A DNA stretch of 64,000 nucleotides from an uncultured Ruminiclostridium sp. (GCA_949878745.1 CATLBH010000001.1:124001-188000); one strand, 5' to 3'. Counted from the stretch's first letter, positions 27,497-36,997 are shown. Translations and numbers: made by a program. The notes: generated by a model from the sequence alone, not told the origin.

Positions 27497-29395
27497 TTAC
27501 ATTTTAATCAGCACCACATCGTAATCAAAAGGAGATACGTGAAGCTTTCCGCAAACGCGCTCGCTTTCGTGTCTCATTACCCGAAATCCCTGACAGTTTC
27601 CCACCGTCTCGTGGAGCAAAAAGTTCCTCGCCTTATGAGATTTGTTAAGATAAATCACCGCCGCTTCACCCGCTTCTTTATCCTCGCGGCGGAAAATGCA
27701 GTATTCGGGAGTCACCTCAACAAAATTCATCGTTCCTCTCGCAAAGGCCTTGCTTGCCGAACGGATACGGCCAAGCTCGGCGGTGAAGGAAATCAGACCC
27801 TTGTCTTCCTCGCCCCAAGGGTAAGTCCTTCGGCTGAAGGGATCCTTATAGCCTTCGAGTCCCGCTTCGTCGGCGTAATAAATACAGGGGATTCCGGGAA
27901 GGAAGAACTGTAAAACCATTGCGCACTTCATAAGGGCGACGCCGTACACATATTGGGAGGGGGAGAGCCAATGCTCCGACTGCCACTTTCGGTCGTTCCA
28001 GGCTATGTCCTCGCCGGCAAGCCTTGTGATTGCCCTTTCGGTGTCATGAGTTGAAAGGAAATTCATAAGAATGTCCACACAGGGCTTGGGGTAGTGCTCG
28101 ATAATGGTCATTATTCCGTCTCTCAGCGGCGTGGGGTCGGAATATTTTACGTAGTTCAGTATACACTCCCTGAACGGGTAGTTCATAACGCTGTCCAGCT
28201 GTTTTCCCGTAAGGTATCGGCGGCGCAGTCCGTAGCTTTCCTTATTGGAAGCGTCCTCCCACACCTCGCCGTAAATCACCTTATCGTCGCCCATTTTTTT
28301 CACCGCGGTTCTGAGACTGTCAATAAACTCGTCGGGAAGCTCGTCGGCAACGTCGAGACGCCAGCCCGCCGCTCCCGCTTTTATCCACTTTTGTAAAATA
28401 CCGCCGTCGCCGCAGATGTATTCGGTATAAGAAGGGTCGTTTTCGTTTACGTTGGGAAGATTGGTAAAGCCCCACCAGCTTTCGTAAGTATTGGGATAAT
28501 TTATGAAGCTGTACCATCGGCGGTAGGGGCTTTCGGGGTCGCGGAAGGCGCCGCTGTGTTCCCCGTATCTTCCGAATTTGTTGAAATATACCGAGTCGGC
28601 TCCCGTATGGCTGAATACTCCGTCCAGAATTATCTTTATGCCCATTTCATCGGCTTCGCGGCAAAAGTCGGTAAACTCCTCTTCGGTACCCATCAGTATA
28701 TCTATTTTTTCATAATTCGCAGTACTGTAACGATGATTTTCATGGGATTCAAAAATAGGATTGAAATAAATACAGGTAACGCCAAGGCTCTTTAAATAAG
28801 GCAGTTTTTCCTTTACGCCCTTTAAATTGCCCCCAAAATAATCGCTGTTGGTAACGATCCCCTTTTCGTTGGGCTGCCACACCGGCATTTCGTTCCAGTT
28901 TATGTGAAGCTGTCTGTCTATGGGCAAAAGAGGTTCGTTTTCGGGATCGGACGTACCTTTGGCAAAGCGGTCGGGAAAAATCTGGTACATTATGCCGCCC
29001 TTAAGCCATTCGGGGGTGGTCATTCCCTCTTCGTACACGGTGAGCTGGAACAGCTCTCCGTTGTCAAAGCCGCCGAGAGAGGCGCCCTGGCGCTTGATGT
29101 ATCTCCGTCCGCAGTTTCCGGAAAGGGTAAAGTAATAGTGATGGAGTCCCGTGTGCTCGGGGGTGTAAGAGCCTTTGTAAACGTAATATTTTTCTCCGTT
29201 TATCTCTTTTTCCCCTTGATTTTCCAAAGCGGAAAACTTTTCCTTAAAGCCGGGGCGGAACATCACCACCGAACATTCGGTGACGTGATGAGACACGGGT
29301 ATATTAAGGCAGAAGGCGATTTCGGTGTTTCTTTCCACCGCGCCGAAGGGGGTTTTGTAATATCCGTCAAAGCAATCGTAAATGGGAACGCTCAT
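27497..29395 (-). CDS. GH13 alpha-glycosidase, neopullulanase/cyclomaltodextrinase type
   Basis: 632 residues from the ATG at 29395, which has AAAGGA 12 bp upstream; an in-frame TTG at 29419 lies ahead of the RBS. An N-terminal CBM34-like domain precedes the (beta/alpha)8 barrel. GH13 motifs: DGVFSHTG, GWRLDVADE (nucleophile Asp), IYGEVWED (acid Glu) and FLSTHDTERA (Asp). No signal peptide, so it would cleave maltodextrins, cyclodextrins or pullulan fragments in the cytoplasm. It follows glycogen phosphorylase and probably works with it on glycogen or imported maltodextrin. Confidence 0.93.
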   Translation of the reverse strand: MSVPIYDCFDGYYKTPFGAVERNTEIAFCLNIPVSHHVTECSVVMFRPGFKEKFSALENQGEKEINGEKYYVYKGSYTPEHTGLHHYYFTLSGNCGRRYIKRQGASLGGFDNGELFQLTVYEEGMTTPEWLKGGIMYQIFPDRFAKGTSDPENEPLLPIDRQLHINWNEMPVWQPNEKGIVTNSDYFGGNLKGVKEKLPYLKSLGVTCIYFNPIFESHENHRYSTANYEKIDILMGTEEEFTDFCREADEMGIKIILDGVFSHTGADSVYFNKFGRYGEHSGAFRDPESPYRRWYSFINYPNTYESWWGFTNLPNVNENDPSYTEYICGDGGILQKWIKAGAAGWRLDVADELPDEFIDSLRTAVKKMGDDKVIYGEVWEDASNKESYGLRRRYLTGKQLDSVMNYPFRECILNYVKYSDPTPLRDGIMTIIEHYPKPCVDILMNFLSTHDTERAITRLAGEDIAWNDRKWQSEHWLSPSQYVYGVALMKCAMVLQFFLPGIPCIYYADEAGLEGYKDPFSRRTYPWGEEDKGLISFTAELGRIRSASKAFARGTMNFVEVTPEYCIFRREDKEAGEAAVIYLNKSHKARNFLLHETVGNCQGFRVMRHESERVCGKLHVSPFDYDVVLIKM

Positions 29396-29421
29396 ATAAT
29401 AATATCCTTTCTTTAACAACG

Positions 29422-29452
29422 ATACTGCGGTGCAGTTAAAGCGCCGCAGTAT
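29422..29452. other. Hairpin between glgP and GH13 gene
   Basis: ATACTGCGG (29422-29430) pairs with CCGCAGTAT (29444-29452). On the minus strand it follows the glgP stop and precedes the RBS of the GH13 gene. The T-tail is weak, so it may reduce read-through or protect the upstream mRNA. Confidence 0.5.
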
Positions 29453-29472
29453 TACGTTTTATACAAAACTAA

Positions 29473-31872
29473 TCAGATAAGATTCCAGATCGTCCTCGCG
29501 TAGTCCATTACGGCCCTGTCCGCGGAGAACACTCCCGCGCCCGCAATGTTCATAAGGGACATTTCGTTCCAGTGTAAAACATTCTTGTAGGCTTCGGAAG
29601 CCTTTTTCTGCGCCTCGCGGTAGCTGTCGAAGTCGGCCAGCGCCATATACTGGTCGGTAAAGCGCAGGGAATTGGCCACCTCGTCGAACTTCGCGCCGTT
29701 AATGCCGCTGTACATTCTGTTAATGGCGCCGGATATAACGGGGTTGCTTGTGTAATAGCCCTCGGGGACGTAGCCGTTGGCCTTCATTACGTCCACCTCG
29801 CGGGAATCCATACCGAATATGAAGATGTTGTCGCGACCCACCTGTTCGCATATCTCAACGTTCGCGCCGTCAAATGTTCCCATGGTAACCGCGCCGTTAA
29901 GCATAAGCTTCATATTTCCCGTACCCGAAGCCTCGGTTCCGGCAAGGGAAATCTGTTCGGAGATCTCGCTGGCGGGCATAAGTATTTCGGACAGGGTAAC
30001 GCGGTAATCCTCCAAGAAAACGACGCTAAGCTTGTCGCTGATTTTGGGATTCTGTCTTATCTCTTCTCCCAGACACCAGATCATCTTAATTATCTGTTTC
30101 GCCATATAATATCCGGGAGCCGCCTTTGAGGCGAATATATATGTTTTGGGGACGAATTCCGCGTCGGGATTCTCAAGAAGATAATTGTAATCCGATATGA
30201 TGTTCATGGCGTTGAGCTGCTGACGCTTGTATTCGTGGAGACGCTTTACCTGAACGTCGAAGATGCTGTCCGGATTGAGCGTTCTTCCCGTGGTTTTTTC
30301 AACGTAATTGGCGAAAACCACCTTGTTTTCCCTCTTTATTTCGGCAAGCTTCTTAAGCACCCTCTCGTCCTTTCTGAAAAGGCGGAAATGCTCAAGATCG
30401 GAGGCGTTCTTTTTAAAGCCGTCACCGATACACTCGGCGAGCAGATCGGTAAGACCCTTATTCGACTGTAACAGCCATCTTCTGTAGGCAATACCGTTGG
30501 TTACGTTCTTGAACTTAACGGGCTTGTCGTCGTACTCGTCCTTGAAAACGCTTTCCTTTATTATCTCGCTGTGGAGCTTGGAAACGCCGTTCACCGAATG
30601 GCAGGCGTCAACGCAAAGATTGGCCATCTTGATCTGGCTGTTGCTCACAATGGACATTCTGGCTACTTTTCCGTCGTCGCCGAGACGGTTTCTTAAGCCT
30701 TCGCAGTAGCGGCGGTTTATTTCGCAGATAATCGTATATATGCGGGGGAGGATGTTTTTGAGCATTGTCTCATCCCACTTTTCCAGCGCTTCCGCCATAA
30801 CCGTGTGGTTGGTGTAGGCGAAAGTGTTGGTTACGATATGCCACGCCTTTGCCCAGCTGTAGCCGCATTCGTCCAGCATTATTCTCATAAGCTCGGGAAT
30901 GGCGAGAGTGGGGTGAGTATCGTTAACATGTATGGCTATCTTTTCGTAAAGATTGTCCAATGTGCCGTAAATATTCATATGGCGCATTACTATGTCGCCT
31001 ATGGAGGCGGCGCACATAAAGTACTGCTGACGGAGTCTCAGCGCCTTGCCGTCCAGGTGGTTGTCGTTGGGGTAAAGCACCTTGGTGAGAGAGTGGGCTA
31101 TGTTGTTGGCTCCTATGGCGTCGCCGTAGTTGCCGCTGTTGAAGGCGCCCATATCGAAGCTCATGCCCTGTGCGCTCCAAAGACGCAGCTTCGACACGCC
31201 CTCGCTGTCGTAGCCGCTTACGTACATATCGTAGGGTACGGCGTTTACGGTGGTGTAGTTTACGTGGTTCACCGAGTGATAATTGTCCGCCCAGCTTTCC
31301 TGTATCTCACCGTCAAAGTGAACCTGAATGGCCTGATCGGGAACCTGAGCCAGCCATACCTCGCCGCCGGGGAGCCACGCGTCGGGAAGCTCCGTCTGCC
31401 AGCCCTCCATTATCTTCTGTTTAAATATACCGTATTCGTAAAGAAGCGAATAGCCGGTGGCGGGAAGAGCGCAGGTGGCGAGACCGTCCATATAACAGGC
31501 GGCAAGACGGCCGAGGCCGCCGTTTCCGAGACCCGCGTCCGGCTCTTCCTCGTAAATGCTGTCCATCTTTACGTTGAAAATTTCCTTAACGGCCTTTTCA
31601 ACCTCCTCGTTCATTCCGAGGTTGTACAAATTGGTTTTAAGGGAGCGACCCATAAGGAATTCCATTGAAATGTAATAAACCTGCTTTTTTCCCTGTGAGT
31701 TGCACTTGGTCATAAATCTGTGGCGCTTCTCCTTAAGGTGGCTCACAACGATTTTTGACAAAGCCTTGTAAATCTGCTTGTTGGTAGCTTCCTTTGGAGA
31801 GGTTCTGAAATCGAATTCCAGAATCCCTTTCATTTGCTTTATTATTTCTTCGGAGGTGTACGGTGATGTCAT
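29473..31872 (-). CDS. glgP: Glycogen/maltodextrin phosphorylase
   Basis: 799 residues from the ATG at 31872 (GGAAGG six bases upstream; the ATG at 31890 has no RBS). GT35 signatures: GNGGLGRLAACYMDGLAT, VHVNDTHPTLAIPELMR-type segment, KRLHEYKRQ, and the pyridoxal-phosphate Lys in EASGTGNMK. It releases glucose-1-phosphate from alpha-1,4-glucans. Followed by the GH13 gene on the same strand, consistent with a glucan-use unit. No glycogen synthesis gene is present in the window. Confidence 0.97.
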   Translation of the reverse strand: MTSPYTSEEIIKQMKGILEFDFRTSPKEATNKQIYKALSKIVVSHLKEKRHRFMTKCNSQGKKQVYYISMEFLMGRSLKTNLYNLGMNEEVEKAVKEIFNVKMDSIYEEEPDAGLGNGGLGRLAACYMDGLATCALPATGYSLLYEYGIFKQKIMEGWQTELPDAWLPGGEVWLAQVPDQAIQVHFDGEIQESWADNYHSVNHVNYTTVNAVPYDMYVSGYDSEGVSKLRLWSAQGMSFDMGAFNSGNYGDAIGANNIAHSLTKVLYPNDNHLDGKALRLRQQYFMCAASIGDIVMRHMNIYGTLDNLYEKIAIHVNDTHPTLAIPELMRIMLDECGYSWAKAWHIVTNTFAYTNHTVMAEALEKWDETMLKNILPRIYTIICEINRRYCEGLRNRLGDDGKVARMSIVSNSQIKMANLCVDACHSVNGVSKLHSEIIKESVFKDEYDDKPVKFKNVTNGIAYRRWLLQSNKGLTDLLAECIGDGFKKNASDLEHFRLFRKDERVLKKLAEIKRENKVVFANYVEKTTGRTLNPDSIFDVQVKRLHEYKRQQLNAMNIISDYNYLLENPDAEFVPKTYIFASKAAPGYYMAKQIIKMIWCLGEEIRQNPKISDKLSVVFLEDYRVTLSEILMPASEISEQISLAGTEASGTGNMKLMLNGAVTMGTFDGANVEICEQVGRDNIFIFGMDSREVDVMKANGYVPEGYYTSNPVISGAINRMYSGINGAKFDEVANSLRFTDQYMALADFDSYREAQKKASEAYKNVLHWNEMSLMNIAGAGVFSADRAVMDYARTIWNLI

Positions 31873-32092
31873 AGCATTCCTTCCCCGCATTCAGATAAAT
31901 AAATGCGTCATCGTATTTTTTTCTTTATCGGTAATCGCTTTTACCTTTGAATACAATCTTAATTATACTTAAATTATACCTCAAAACGGCAAAAATATCA
32001 AGTGCGGCGGATATCAATCGCCAAAATTAAGCAACATTTACATTTTTTCCCAAAAAATCCGACAAAAGATTGTATATTTTCACCTTGAAAAT

Positions 32093-32755
32093 TTATTTGT
32101 TTTTTATTTTGAGCATTTTTCTGACCTCATTGGCGGCGGATATCGAGGAAACTATAAGAAGCTCGTCGTTACTGAGAAGCTTTGTGCGTCCTCTCGGGAT
32201 TATCATCTCTTCCCCTCTGGTTATGCAGATGATATTGCAGCCGTCGGGAAGCTTTATATCGGCGATCATTTTTCCGTTGTAAACATAATTTTCGGGTATG
32301 ATGACCTCGAACACCGCCGTTTTGGCGTTTATGGGCATAAGCTCTTTTATGCGGCTGTTGTCCACTTCCCTTTCCATTTGCCTTATGATGTTTTCCGTGC
32401 CCGATATTGCGATATCGACTCCGAGAAGGCGCATAGTTTCGACGTTTTTCGGGTTGTTCACCTTGGCGATGGTCTTTTTTACTTCAAAAATCTTTTTCGC
32501 TATCTGACAGATAACAAGGTTCACCTCGTCCTCTCCCGTTACCGCTATCACCGAGTCGCATTTATCCGCGCCCGCTTTTTTGAGCACAGCGGCGGTGGAG
32601 CCGTCGCCCATTACCACGGTAACGTCGAGAGTGTTGGCGAAATACTGACAGGTGGCTTTGTCCTTTTCCACCACCAATACGTCGTAATATCTTTCAAGCA
32701 GGGCTTTGGCCAGATAGTATCCTACCTTTCCCCCGCCTATTATAATCGATTTCAT
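32093..32755 (-). CDS. TrkA/KtrA-type potassium uptake regulatory protein (RCK-N + RCK-C)
   Basis: 220 residues. N-terminal RCK domain with Rossmann motif GGGKVGYYLAKAL and acidic residue (VVEKD), GDGST and AGADKCDSVIAVTGEDEVNLV; C-terminal RCK-C domain about 138-215. Such proteins gate TrkH/KtrB-type K+ channels by binding NAD(H), ATP/ADP or, through RCK-C, c-di-AMP. A second TrkA-type gene lies 15 bp upstream, but no channel subunit gene is next to them. Confidence 0.92.
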   Translation of the reverse strand: MKSIIIGGGKVGYYLAKALLERYYDVLVVEKDKATCQYFANTLDVTVVMGDGSTAAVLKKAGADKCDSVIAVTGEDEVNLVICQIAKKIFEVKKTIAKVNNPKNVETMRLLGVDIAISGTENIIRQMEREVDNSRIKELMPINAKTAVFEVIIPENYVYNGKMIADIKLPDGCNIICITRGEEMIIPRGRTKLLSNDELLIVSSISAANEVRKMLKIKNK

Positions 32756-32770
32756 TTAAGTATATGCCGA

Positions 32771-33391
32771 TCAGTCCACCACTTTTGAGAAGATCAGCGT
32801 GTCCCCCTCTCTTAGCAGTATATTGTAATTGTTCACAAGAGTGAATTTTCCGCCCTCGTTCATTATGGCGTAAAGCACCTCGTTTTCCTCGAATTCTATT
32901 TCCACGGCCTTTAGACCGATATATTCCTTGGGAATTGACATCGTATAGAATTTTACCTTATGATTCACAAACTGAATGCTGTGCTCCTCCTGATATCCGT
33001 CGATAACCGAAAGAGCCGCGTCCATGGTAAGGAGGGTGGAGCATATGGTGCTGAGACCGCACTTCTGAAACACCGCCTCCTTATCGGGATCCTTTATTCC
33101 CGCCAGAACCTTGGGTATTTTATAAACCTCGCCCGCGATCTGAGCCACCATTATGTTTTCGTTGTCGTTTTCGGTAACGGCGCATACCACGTCGCAGGAT
33201 TCTATGCCCGCGGCTTCCAAATCGTCGTTGTCAATCGGAACGCCCTTGAAGGTGAGCCCGGTAAAGCTTTCGTCAAGCCGCTCAAAGGAATCGCTCCTTT
33301 TATCCATCACCGCCACGTCGTGGCCTCGATTTGACAGTGAGGAGGCGAGGGCGGCTCCCAATCTGCTGCAGCCTACTATTAAAATGTTCAC
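32771..33391 (-). CDS. TrkA/KtrA-type potassium uptake regulatory protein
   Basis: 206 residues. RCK-N with GCSRLGAALASSLSNRGHDVAVMDK and AGIESCDVVCAVTENDNENIMVAQIA, and RCK-C about 130-204 (YTMSIPKEYIGLKAVEIEFEENEVLYAIMNEGGKFTLV). It precedes the other TrkA-type gene by 15 bp in the same operon, so the two may form a hetero-octameric ring or serve two channels. RBS AAAGGCAA region is weak. Confidence 0.9.
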   Translation of the reverse strand: MNILIVGCSRLGAALASSLSNRGHDVAVMDKRSDSFERLDESFTGLTFKGVPIDNDDLEAAGIESCDVVCAVTENDNENIMVAQIAGEVYKIPKVLAGIKDPDKEAVFQKCGLSTICSTLLTMDAALSVIDGYQEEHSIQFVNHKVKFYTMSIPKEYIGLKAVEIEFEENEVLYAIMNEGGKFTLVNNYNILLREGDTLIFSKVVD

Positions 33392-33438
33392 TTCGGATAT
33401 TGCCTTTCTGTATATTTGTTATTATTTTTTACTTGATG

Positions 33439-34287
33439 TTAAAAGTTTAATTCTTCGCCGGTCTGTAAATACTGAAGCTGATTTCCGAGCTTTTCCCGAA
33501 GCTCCTCGTAGCCTTTAAGGCCGGTACAGTGACAGGTGTAGATAGCCCCCACGTTCAGCTCTTTTATTTCCTTTGAAAGCTTATCTATGTACGCGCCGTC
33601 AACGGTTATCTTTTTTGAGGTGTCGCCCATAAAATGAAGCCCGGTAAGTATAGCCAGAACGGGAACATTGCCCCAGTTCCTGTATACGGTTCTTATCATA
33701 TTGGGCAGACCGCAGTGGGCACAGCCGCCTAAAATCACGCAGCCTCTCTTCCTGTTTTCAAAAGGAAAGATCACCCCGAAGCACTCATGCTCCATCCCGT
33801 CACTTACGTAATCGGCGCCGTTTTTGAGCTTATAGTTCTTATCGGAGACATAAAAGTTCCTGTCGCCGATTTCGTCTTTTAAAAGAAAAAAACCTTCGCT
33901 TACCTGCTGAAAGCTGTTAAACAAAACGAAATTATCCCTGTTCTTTTTTATCTTGTCGGCCAGATCACCGGCGGGAGCGCTCAGAAGCCCCTTTTTTCTG
34001 TACGGATAGCAGTCGGCGGCTTTCAGGGCGAATATTTTCATTTTCGGGTTGACCTGAAGAAGGTTGTCTATGCCGCCTGTATAGGAAAAGTGATTATGGG
34101 GTATCACCGCCGCGTCTATGTTTTCGGGATAAAGCTTCATTCGTTTGGCGTTGTTGATGAGCTTTGTGCTGCTGCCGGTGCCGAAAAGACAGCGAGAATC
34201 TCCGTTTTCAATGTAAACCGACATTCCGTGTTCCACCAACAGCTTTTGAGAAACAGCGGTATTCTCGATCAGCATTACAATACGCAT
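33439..34287 (-). CDS. Metallo-beta-lactamase-fold protein with degenerate metal motif
   Basis: 282 residues, similar in overall plan to the COG1237 metal-dependent hydrolases (start LLVEHGMSVYIENGDSRCLFGTGSS, late ILGGCAHCGLPNMI, GLHFMGD and CHCTG). The usual HxHxDH motif is PHNHFSYTGG (residues 63-72): His64 and His66 remain, but Asp and the last His are Ser68 and Tyr69. The DTG of the family is FGTG. Later ligand-like His residues (CAHCG, CHCTG) remain. It may be a non-enzymatic binder or use one metal. It lies 47 bp upstream of the TrkA pair and may be co-transcribed. Confidence 0.82.
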   Translation of the reverse strand: MRIVMLIENTAVSQKLLVEHGMSVYIENGDSRCLFGTGSSTKLINNAKRMKLYPENIDAAVIPHNHFSYTGGIDNLLQVNPKMKIFALKAADCYPYRKKGLLSAPAGDLADKIKKNRDNFVLFNSFQQVSEGFFLLKDEIGDRNFYVSDKNYKLKNGADYVSDGMEHECFGVIFPFENRKRGCVILGGCAHCGLPNMIRTVYRNWGNVPVLAILTGLHFMGDTSKKITVDGAYIDKLSKEIKELNVGAIYTCHCTGLKGYEELREKLGNQLQYLQTGEELNF

Positions 34288-34378
34288 TGATTTCTCCTTT
34301 TATCTTGAATATTATCTAATTATATCACAATCCGGCGGGTAAAGCAATATCAATAAGAAAAATTTTTGGGGCAATAAA

Positions 34379-34412
34379 ATAATCCCCGTTCCGTACCGAA
34401 ATCGGGGATTAT
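34379..34412 (-). terminator. Terminator of the 2-oxoacid oxidoreductase operon
   Basis: ATAATCCCCG (34379-34388) pairs with CGGGGATTAT (34403-34412), followed on the minus strand by TTTTATTG. A family A repeat lies between it and the last gene of the operon. Confidence 0.75.
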
Positions 34413-34417
34413 CTTAG

Positions 34418-34643
34418 AACCTGTCCACATAGAAATTGGCACGCGTCTTTTCGGCAGATTTTGCCGATGACTGCGTTTCGTCATTTGCTTTGCTGTCGGC
34501 GCGTCCTTGCGCCGACTTTGGGCAAATGACCGAACACCTCGTGTGTTAAAATTTCTTGACTTGCGGCAGCAAGTCAAGAAATTTTGCCTTGTCCTCGACA
34601 AAATCTGCTCGAAAATCCACGCACCATTCCTTGCGGACAGGTT
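34418..34643. repeat. Family A palindromic element, full copy A2
   Basis: 226 bp, reverse orientation relative to A1. Left end AACCTGTCCACATAGAAAT; right end ATTCCTTGCGGACAGGTT, so the arms are slightly decayed. It contains an inner hairpin TTTCTTGACTTGC/GCAAGTCAAGAAA that copy A1 has partly lost. It would be transcribed as part of the operon 3' untranslated region, 13 bp past the gamma-subunit stop. Confidence 0.85.
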
Positions 34644-34656
34644 CTTACATATCCTT

Positions 34657-35187
34657 CTATTGACTCATACCTATCTTGAGAGCCTTAAGGTTCGCGTCGA
34701 TAAGGTGCGCCTTTTTGGGAGGAACCACCTTTTTAACGGTTTTTTCAATAACGGCCTCGTCGGCCATTCCCGTTTCCTTTATCATCTTGCCCAAAAGAAT
34801 AACGTTGGCCATTCCGTGAAGGTCGTTTTCGTTGGCGAGACGGGTAGCGGGAACATAGAAACAGCTTATATCGGCTCTGTCGCAGACGGCTTCAATAAGA
34901 GTGCTGTCAATAAAACAGTTTCCGCCGCTTTTTACGCTGCCGATGAATTTATCGTAGCTGGGAGTGTTCATTACAAGCAGATTATCGGGCTCCAAAACCA
35001 AGGGGGAGCCTATGGGGTCGTCGCTTACGCATACGGAGCAGTTACAGGTGCCCCCTCTCATTTCGGGGCCGTAGGAGGGGAGCCATGAAACCTGTTTTTC
35101 TCCGTAAAGGCCGAGGTAAGCCAGCATCTTTCCGATAAAAAGAATGCCCTGCCCCCCGAAGCCCGCCAAAAGTATATCGTTCGTCAT
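34657..35187 (-). CDS. 2-oxoacid:ferredoxin oxidoreductase, gamma subunit
   Basis: 176 residues. GFGGQGILFIGKMLAYLG and the region SYGPEMRGGTCNCSV are typical of the pyruvate/ketoisovalerate oxidoreductase catalytic (gamma) domain. The start codon overlaps the beta-subunit stop by 4 nt. Last gene of a ferredoxin-alpha-beta-gamma operon, as in VorDABC/KorDABC enzymes. Confidence 0.93.
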   Translation of the reverse strand: MTNDILLAGFGGQGILFIGKMLAYLGLYGEKQVSWLPSYGPEMRGGTCNCSVCVSDDPIGSPLVLEPDNLLVMNTPSYDKFIGSVKSGGNCFIDSTLIEAVCDRADISCFYVPATRLANENDLHGMANVILLGKMIKETGMADEAVIEKTVKKVVPPKKAHLIDANLKALKIGMSQ

Positions 35188-35924
35188 CTTACAGCGCCCT
35201 CCTTATATACTCCCAAAGGATAATAGGGGATCATTTCGTCCTTTAATCTCTGAAGCGCCTCGATAGGCGTTTTTCCCCAGTTGGTGGGGCAGGTGGACAA
35301 CACCTCGATAATGGAAAAGCCCTGTTTGTTCTTCTGGAACTCAAAGCCCTTCCTAATGGCCTTTTTCGCGGTCATAACGGATTTCGGGTCTATCACCGTA
35401 ACTCTTTCCGCCAGCGCAACGCCGTCCAGCTGGGAGAGCATTTCGCACATTTTCACGGGGAAGCCCTCGACGCTTGTGTTGCGGCCGTAGGGGGTGGTCT
35501 GGGTGATCTGTCCGGGGAGGGTGGTGGGAGCCATTTGTCCTCCGGTCATTCCGTAGGTGGTGTTGTTTACGAATATAACGGTGATGTTTTCGCCTCTTGT
35601 GGCGGCGTGAACCGTTTCGGCGGTTCCGATGGCGGCAAGGTCTCCGTCGCCCTGATATGTAAACACGAACTTATCGGGGTTGGCTCTCTTTACGCCCGTG
35701 GCCACGGCGGGGGAACGTCCGTGAGAAGCCTCCAGCATATCGCAGTTAAAGTAATCGTAAGCCATAACGGAGCAGCCTACCGGACAAACACCTATGGTAT
35801 CTCCCTCTATTCCCATTTCGTCTATAACCTCGGCCACCAGGCGGTGGATTATACCGTGGGTACAGCCGGGGCAATAATGCAGGGGCACGTCGCAAAGGGC
35901 GTGAGGTCTCTTAAATTCGGGCAT
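35184..35924 (-). CDS. 2-oxoacid:ferredoxin oxidoreductase, beta subunit (thiamine diphosphate)
   Basis: 246 residues. CPGCTHGIIHRLV supplies cluster-type cysteines, and YQGDGDLAAIGTAETVHAATRGENITVIFVNN is the Mg-thiamine diphosphate motif. It catalyses CoA-dependent oxidative decarboxylation of a 2-oxoacid with the alpha subunit. Its ATG overlaps the alpha-subunit stop as TAATG, so translation is coupled. Confidence 0.95.
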   Translation of the reverse strand: MPEFKRPHALCDVPLHYCPGCTHGIIHRLVAEVIDEMGIEGDTIGVCPVGCSVMAYDYFNCDMLEASHGRSPAVATGVKRANPDKFVFTYQGDGDLAAIGTAETVHAATRGENITVIFVNNTTYGMTGGQMAPTTLPGQITQTTPYGRNTSVEGFPVKMCEMLSQLDGVALAERVTVIDPKSVMTAKKAIRKGFEFQKNKQGFSIIEVLSTCPTNWGKTPIEALQRLKDEMIPYYPLGVYKEGAVR

Positions 35925-36997
35925 TATTTATCGCCTCCTATCATTTCCTTTATCTTATTCAGTATTTCGGCGGGGCCGGGAATAACTCCGCCCGTTCTGC
36001 CGAAGAATTCCACGGGGATACGGCAGTTAAGGGCGAGCTTTACGTCGTCCACCATCTGACCCATGGACATTTCCACCGTCAACGCTTTTTTCGCGTTTTT
36101 GCAGGCCTCGTTGATTTCCTTTACGGGATAAGGCCAAAGGGTTATGGGTCTGAACACGCCCGCCTTTATTCCCTCTTTTCGCGCCAGCTCGACGGCGGAT
36201 TTGGCCAGTCGGGCGGTGGAGCCGTAGGCCGCGACAACTATATCCGCGTCCTCGGTTTTATAACATTCCGCCATGGTTTCGTTAGCCTTTACCTGTTCGT
36301 ATCGCTCGAAGCGGGCGCGTACCTTTTCTTCAAGCTCCGCCGCCTGTAAATAAAGGGAATTTATGATATTGTGTTTTCTCTTGTTTCCGTGACCCGTGGC
36401 CGCCCAAGGCTTGTTTGAAGCGTCGGAAAGCTTTATTTCGGCGTTTTCGTCGAAGGCTACAGGCTCCATCATTTGCCCCAGAAGACCGTCGGCCAAAATA
36501 ACGGCGGGCATTCTGTATTTATCCGCAAGATCAAAGGCCTTGGTAACCGTATCCGCCATTTCCTGAACGGTGGAGGGGGCAAATACAAGTACGTGGAAAT
36601 CGCCGTGACCCAAAGCTCTGGTAACCTGCCAATAATCCGCCTGAGAGGGCTGGATTCCGCCGAGGCCGGGGCCGCCTCTCTGAACGTTGATGATAACACA
36701 GGGCAGATCGGCTCCCGCTATGTAGGATATTCCCTCGGTTTTAAGGGAAATTCCGGGAGAAGAGGAAGAGGTCATACAGCGTATGCCGGAGCCCGCGCAG
36801 CCGTAAACCATATTTATGGCCGCCACCTCGGATTCCGCCTGTAAAAACACTCCGCCCACCTTGGGCATACGCTTTGACAGGTACGCGGAAATTTCCGTCT
36901 GGGGGGTGATGGGGTAACCGAAGAAGCATTTGCAGCCGGCTCTTATCGCCGCCTCCGCCAGTGCTTCGTTGCCCTTCATAAGTGTAAGCTCGCTCAT
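35924..36997 (-). CDS. vorB: 2-oxoacid:ferredoxin oxidoreductase, alpha subunit (VorB-like)
   Basis: 357 residues from the ATG at 36997, which overlaps the ferredoxin stop as ATGA; an upstream in-frame start would run back through the ferredoxin gene. Begins LMKGNEALAEAAIRAGCKCFFGYPITPQTE, characteristic of the 3-methyl-2-oxobutanoate (branched-chain) or 2-oxoglutarate enzymes with separate alpha subunits. Family naming usually gives VorB, but VorB and KorA cannot be separated safely by eye. Electrons go to ferredoxin. Confidence 0.9.
   Translation of the reverse strand: MSELTLMKGNEALAEAAIRAGCKCFFGYPITPQTEISAYLSKRMPKVGGVFLQAESEVAAINMVYGCAGSGIRCMTSSSSPGISLKTEGISYIAGADLPCVIINVQRGGPGLGGIQPSQADYWQVTRALGHGDFHVLVFAPSTVQEMADTVTKAFDLADKYRMPAVILADGLLGQMMEPVAFDENAEIKLSDASNKPWAATGHGNKRKHNIINSLYLQAAELEEKVRARFERYEQVKANETMAECYKTEDADIVVAAYGSTARLAKSAVELARKEGIKAGVFRPITLWPYPVKEINEACKNAKKALTVEMSMGQMVDDVKLALNCRIPVEFFGRTGGVIPGPAEILNKIKEMIGGDK

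Noticed and set aside
30805..31668. 287-codon plus-strand frame
   Set aside because: Antisense shadow of glgP created by GC-biased third positions.
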